Shown here: positions 60,748 to 64,000 of the stretch, in pieces | How positions within the stretch are numbered: position 1 is the first letter of the stretch | Layout of the letters: each line of letters begins with the position of its first letter | DNA from: Roseivirga seohaensis | Lineage (GTDB): Bacteria > Bacteroidota > Bacteroidia > Cytophagales > Cyclobacteriaceae | Reading direction: 5' to 3' | DNA: 64,000 nt | NCBI RefSeq assembly: GCF_001592945.1 | Contig: NZ_LRPB01000049.1 | Coordinates: 310,001 to 374,000 of the forward strand | Notes under the pieces: generated by a model | The model's database searches: none | Told to the model about the DNA's origin: nothing | The model's input: only the letters and a program-made list of their open reading frames with translations | Translations under genes and position numbers: made by a program

Positions 60748-61976
60748 TAAGCCACCTTCAGCTTCTTAAACTTCGATTTCTCTAGCTTTTCTTTAGCGTA
60801 TTCTAAATCGATTTCGAGTCTATTGTTTTTAGTGTCAGAGGGCATTTCAAACATTGCGTCTGTCATAATTGCCTCACAAATTGACCTTAAACCGCGCGCA
60901 CCCAATTTATACTCAAGTGCTTTTTCTACAATATAATCTAGTGCCGAAGGTTCGAAAACAAGTTCTTTTTCTTCCATTTCAAACAACTTGGTATACTGCT
61001 TTGTAAGCGCATTTTTAGGGTTCGTTAAAATGTCTTTAAGAATCTCGTTGGTCAGAGGATTCAAGAAGGTAACAATTGGTAAACGTCCAATTAGCTCTGG
61101 TATCAAACCAAAGTTCTTTAAATCTTGAGCATTGATGTACTGATGAAGGTTTTCTCTATCGTAATCCTCTTTGTCATCTTGAGCCGAAATAAAACCAAGT
61201 GGTTGTGTGTTCAGTCGGCTAGCAATATGTCTTTGAATACCATCAAAGGCCCCACCACAAATGAAAAGTATGTTTTCAGTATTTACCGAAATCATTTTCT
61301 GATCAGGATGTTTTCTTCCACCCTGAGGGGGAACGTTAACATTTGTGCCTTCTAATAATTTTAAAAGTGCCTGCTGAACACCCTCACCGCTTACATCTCT
61401 CGTAATAGATGGGTTGTCCGATTTTCTAGCAATTTTGTCAATTTCGTCAATGTAAATAATGCCTCTTTCGGCAGCTTCTACATCGTAATTGGCAGCTTGT
61501 AGTAGTCGGGTAAGAATGCTTTCTACGTCTTCCCCCACATAACCGGCTTCTGTTAATACGGTAGCATCGGCAATACAGAATGGTACCTGAAGAATTTTGG
61601 CGAGGGTACGGGCAATGTAAGTTTTACCTGTGCCCGTTTCCCCAACCATAATAATATTTGATTTTTCAATCACGATTTCGTCATCAATCTTTTGTTGAGT
61701 CAATCGTTTATAGTGATTGTAAACCGCTACAGAAATAACCTTTTTAGCCTCATCTTGCCCCACAACGTATTGATCGAGATGTTTCTTCATCTCCATCGGT
61801 TTTATTACATTGAATCTAGGCGTAGACTCTTCAGCATTTTTTGTTTTTAATTCCTCTGAAAGAATTTGATTCGCTTGAGTAATACAATGATTACAAATGT
61901 GCGCATGAATTCCTGAAATCATCAGGTCTACATCTTTCTTATTTCTTCCACAAAAGGAACAGGTTACTTCTGCCAT
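60747..61976 (-). CDS. clpX: ATP-dependent Clp protease ATP-binding subunit ClpX
   Basis: A 409-aa AAA+ unfoldase that delivers substrates to ClpP. The N-terminal C4 zinc finger is '[17 protein letters not shown]' with its second pair 'CNHC'. The ATPase core has Walker A 'GETGTGKTY', Walker B '[11 protein letters not shown]' and the '[20 protein letters not shown]' sensor region; pore loop 'GYVGEDVE'; the C-terminal IGF-like loop is '[15 protein letters not shown]'. Complete. It follows clpP by 4 nt (operon tig-clpP-clpX on the minus strand). Confidence 0.98.
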   Translation of the reverse strand: MAEVTCSFCGRNKKDVDLMISGIHAHICNHCITQANQILSEELKTKNAEESTPRFNVIKPMEMKKHLDQYVVGQDEAKKVISVAVYNHYKRLTQQKIDDEIVIEKSNIIMVGETGTGKTYIARTLAKILQVPFCIADATVLTEAGYVGEDVESILTRLLQAANYDVEAAERGIIYIDEIDKIARKSDNPSITRDVSGEGVQQALLKLLEGTNVNVPPQGGRKHPDQKMISVNTENILFICGGAFDGIQRHIASRLNTQPLGFISAQDDKEDYDRENLHQYINAQDLKNFGLIPELIGRLPIVTFLNPLTNEILKDILTNPKNALTKQYTKLFEMEEKELVFEPSALDYIVEKALEYKLGARGLRSICEAIMTDAMFEMPSDTKNNRLEIDLEYAKEKLEKSKFKKLKVA

Positions 61977-61980
61977 AATC

Positions 61981-62655
61981 TTATTTTTTTGGTCTAATCA
62001 AGACCTCATCAATTAATCCGTACTCTTTAGCTTCTGAAGCTCTCATCCAATAATCTCTGTCTGAATCTTGCTCAATCTTCTTGTAAGTTTGGCCAGAATG
62101 ACTCGATAGAATATTGTATAGGTCTTTTTTTACTTCCAACGTTTGTTTCAGTGAAATCTCCATGTCAGAAGCTTGACCCTGCATTCCACTCATTGGTTGG
62201 TGGATCATAATTCTAGAATGCGGTAAAGCGGCTCTTTTGTTTGCTGCCCCACCTGCCAATAGCACCGCTCCCATAGAAGCTGCTAAGCCAGTACAAATAG
62301 TAGCTACGTCTGGCCCAACATAGTGCATAGTGTCGTAAATACCTAAACCAGCGTAAACCGACCCGCCTGGGCTGTTAATATACATCAACACATCTCTTTT
62401 AGGATCAACAGACTCTAAGAATAACAATTGAGCAGTAATAATATTGGCGATATTATCGTCAACACCCATCCCTAAAAAGATGATTCTGTCCATAATTAAT
62501 CGTGAAAACACGTCAATTTCGGCAAATCTCGTTGGTCTTTCTTCAATAACCGATCGGGTCATATTCTGGATATAATTAGAATAATCGTCAATCGCTGTTC
62601 CACTCACACCTTGGTTGTGAATGGCATATTTTCTGAATTCGTTTTTATCTATCAT
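61981..62655 (-). CDS. clpP: ATP-dependent Clp protease proteolytic subunit ClpP
   Basis: A 224-aa serine protease that forms the tetradecameric barrel. The active site is readable: the nucleophilic Ser in '[14 protein letters not shown]', the His in '[10 protein letters not shown]' and the Asp in '[12 protein letters not shown]'. The N-terminus has an extension with the tetradecamer-assembling region '[21 protein letters not shown]'. It starts 86 nt after the trigger factor gene and is 4 nt before clpX. Confidence 0.97.
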   Translation of the reverse strand: MIDKNEFRKYAIHNQGVSGTAIDDYSNYIQNMTRSVIEERPTRFAEIDVFSRLIMDRIIFLGMGVDDNIANIITAQLLFLESVDPKRDVLMYINSPGGSVYAGLGIYDTMHYVGPDVATICTGLAASMGAVLLAGGAANKRAALPHSRIMIHQPMSGMQGQASDMEISLKQTLEVKKDLYNILSSHSGQTYKKIEQDSDRDYWMRASEAKEYGLIDEVLIRPKK

Positions 62656-62695
62656 GTTTTAATTAGAGAATTGAACTGAACAAATTTAAAAAAAA

Positions 62696-62715
62696 AGCCC
62701 TTCGTTCAAAGGACT
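62696..62715 (-). terminator. terminator-like hairpin after the trigger factor gene
   Basis: On the minus strand, AGTCCTT (62715-62709) pairs with AAGGGCT (62702-62696), with one G-U pair, followed by nine T residues. It lies 27 nt beyond the tig stop and precedes clpP, so it may give partial attenuation within the tig-clpP-clpX operon. Confidence 0.6.
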
Positions 62716-62741
62716 TTAATTTTAACAAGGTTGTTATTTGT

Positions 62742-64000
62742 TTAGTTCTGAACGATGTCCTTAAATTTTTCTACATCTACTTCTTTAGATTTGATCTCAA
62801 TTTTTTCTTTGATCAACTCCATAACTTTTGCCTCTTGTACTTGCTCGGCCATTTTCATGTAGTTCTGACCGTTTTCACCTTTAAGGTAATGTTCCACAAA
62901 CGAATCCATTTGCTCAGCAAACTGACCCATTCCCGAACCTGCAAACTGTTGAGCGATCATAGCTCGTGTAGCCTCTTGAATATCGGCATGCTCTGGCTTT
63001 AGCTCATTCTCTTTGGCGATTTGACTAGAAATCAAGTTCCAACGCAATTGATCAGCATAAATTTCATACTCGTTTTCAATGTCTGCATCAGTTACTTTGC
63101 CTTCGCCTGTTACTTTCAACCATTCTTTCAAAAACTCATCTGGCAAGTTAATTTTGGTAACTTTGATTAATTCGTCTTGAATAGTTTTGTTTAAGAAAGC
63201 ATCTGTTTCGCGAGCGTAATTAGCTTCGATGGTTTCTTTTACTTTTGTTCTAAACTCTTCTGCTGTAGAAACAGTATTAGGGCCGAAAGTTTTATCGAAA
63301 AGCTCTTGATCTAACTCGGCTACCTCTTTTCTATTGATATTTTTCACAACAAAAACGAAAGCGTCATCAAGGTCTGCTACTTCATCAGCAGTTTTTCCCA
63401 AATGAGAAGCTACTTGAGCGTCATCCTTGAAGAGTTTCTTAAGGTTGACTTTAATTTCATCACCTGATTTTTTGCCTACAAATTTCTTTGCGTTGGTTTT
63501 AGTGAAATCAGAAGGGTCAATCGTGGTGTCGTTTTCAATATCACCATTCTCTTGCTTCAGGGTTCCGTAAAGTAAATCACCTTCTTCGCTTACTTCAGGA
63601 TTGGTCATTTTACCAAACTGAGCTCTTACGTTGTCGATTGATTCATCAAGAACTTTATCGTCAGCTGTAATCGTATAAGATGTTACTTTGATTTTCTTAT
63701 CAAGTGCTAAAGCGAACTCATCTACTAATCCAACGTTGTATTCAAATTCGAAATCTGTTTGAGTGTCCCAGTCTACAGATTCGATTTGTTGTTGATTTGG
63801 AAGTGGCTCTCCGAGAATCTTCAAGTCGTTCTCACGAATGTAGTCTTGAATAGCATGTCCTACTAAATGATTGATTTCTTCTACTAGGATAGACTTTCCG
63901 TACATCTTTTCGATAAGGCTTTTAGGTACTTTTCCAGCTCTAAAGCCTTTAATCTGTGCCTTTTTTCCGTAGTCTTTAATTTTGTCTGCTACCTTTGATT
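62742..64000 (-). CDS. tig: trigger factor, 5' end outside window
   Basis: A ribosome-associated chaperone and peptidyl-prolyl isomerase. The frame stays open to the window edge: after the last window base it reads 'SKVADKIKDYGKKAQIKGFRAGKVPKSLIEKM', containing 'GFRAGKVP', the ribosome-binding signature (GFRxGxxP). The first ATG inside the window (63905) is therefore not the true start; the N-terminus lies beyond 64000. The C-terminal half is helical with many Lys/Glu. The FKBP-like domain falls in the middle but is weakly conserved, as in Bacteroidota. Confidence 0.92.
   Translation of the reverse strand, partial: SKVADKIKDYGKKAQIKGFRAGKVPKSLIEKMYGKSILVEEINHLVGHAIQDYIRENDLKILGEPLPNQQQIESVDWDTQTDFEFEYNVGLVDEFALALDKKIKVTSYTITADDKVLDESIDNVRAQFGKMTNPEVSEEGDLLYGTLKQENGDIENDTTIDPSDFTKTNAKKFVGKKSGDEIKVNLKKLFKDDAQVASHLGKTADEVADLDDAFVFVVKNINRKEVAELDQELFDKTFGPNTVSTAEEFRTKVKETIEANYARETDAFLNKTIQDELIKVTKINLPDEFLKEWLKVTGEGKVTDADIENEYEIYADQLRWNLISSQIAKENELKPEHADIQEATRAMIAQQFAGSGMGQFAEQMDSFVEHYLKGENGQNYMKMAEQVQEAKVMELIKEKIEIKSKEVDVEKFKDIVQN

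Overview
The window reads as chromosomal DNA of a Bacteroidota bacterium, most likely a marine-type Cytophagales (Roseivirga/Fulvivirga-like; the genus is inference). Supporting signs are low GC, weak Shine-Dalgarno sequences, exact Bacteroidota promoter boxes (TTTG - 19 nt - TAnnTTTG), a BatD protein, a DUF4221 lipoprotein, a YpdA-type reductase and many lipoprotein or PD40 surface proteins. I see no insertion sequence, prophage, CRISPR array or rRNA. Two tRNA genes are present.

Layout. 1-7.5 kb (mostly minus strand): a partial PD40 propeller protein, an exported amidohydrolase, an AraC regulator, a CDF zinc exporter, a DUF4221 lipoprotein and acetyl-CoA synthetase. 7.6-8.1 kb: a YdeI-like protein behind a textbook Bacteroidota promoter. 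8.2-29.5 kb: a large cell-surface glycan or glycolipid locus. It holds GT2, GT4 and GT9 glycosyltransferases, a winged-helix/nucleotidyltransferase protein, three B12-type radical SAM enzymes plus one SPASM-like radical SAM enzyme, four methyltransferases, a PglK/MsbA-like ABC flippase, an MBOAT O-acyltransferase and four SGNH proteins. The first five genes overlap by 4-8 nt and look translationally coupled. 29.6-34.0 kb (minus): apbE, a ZIP transporter, a carbamoyltransferase, an unlisted 49-aa DUF5989 gene and an SxtJ-like gene. That last trio resembles the sxtI/J/K neighbourhood of saxitoxin clusters.

34-64 kb is mainly housekeeping: ruvB, queG, batD, aroC, a dicarboxylate symporter, nfu, pfkA, tRNA-Glu and tRNA-Ser, a BrkB-like protein, a YbgC-like thioesterase, mltG, a threonylcarbamoyl-AMP synthase, a WbqC protein, clpC, a GNAT-nitrilase fusion with an AstE-like peptidase, mgtE, a thioredoxin-fold protein, a YpdA reductase, a RelE/ParE toxin-antitoxin pair, a K+ channel, an M28-PDZ peptidase, a PD40 lipoprotein, rfaD, queD, and clpX-clpP-tig (trigger factor runs off the right edge).

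How it fits together. The 8-29 kb locus probably builds, methylates, acylates and flips a lipid-linked glycan; the carbamoyltransferase module next to it may add a carbamoyl group. The concentration of radical SAM and methyltransferase genes, the unclassified nucleotidyltransferase and the SxtJ/DUF5989 pair are the least understood parts. Several non-coding oddities are also recorded: nine copies of an 8-bp tandem repeat beside clpX, paired palindromes after ruvB, a perfect 16-bp-arm hairpin, and relics of decayed genes.
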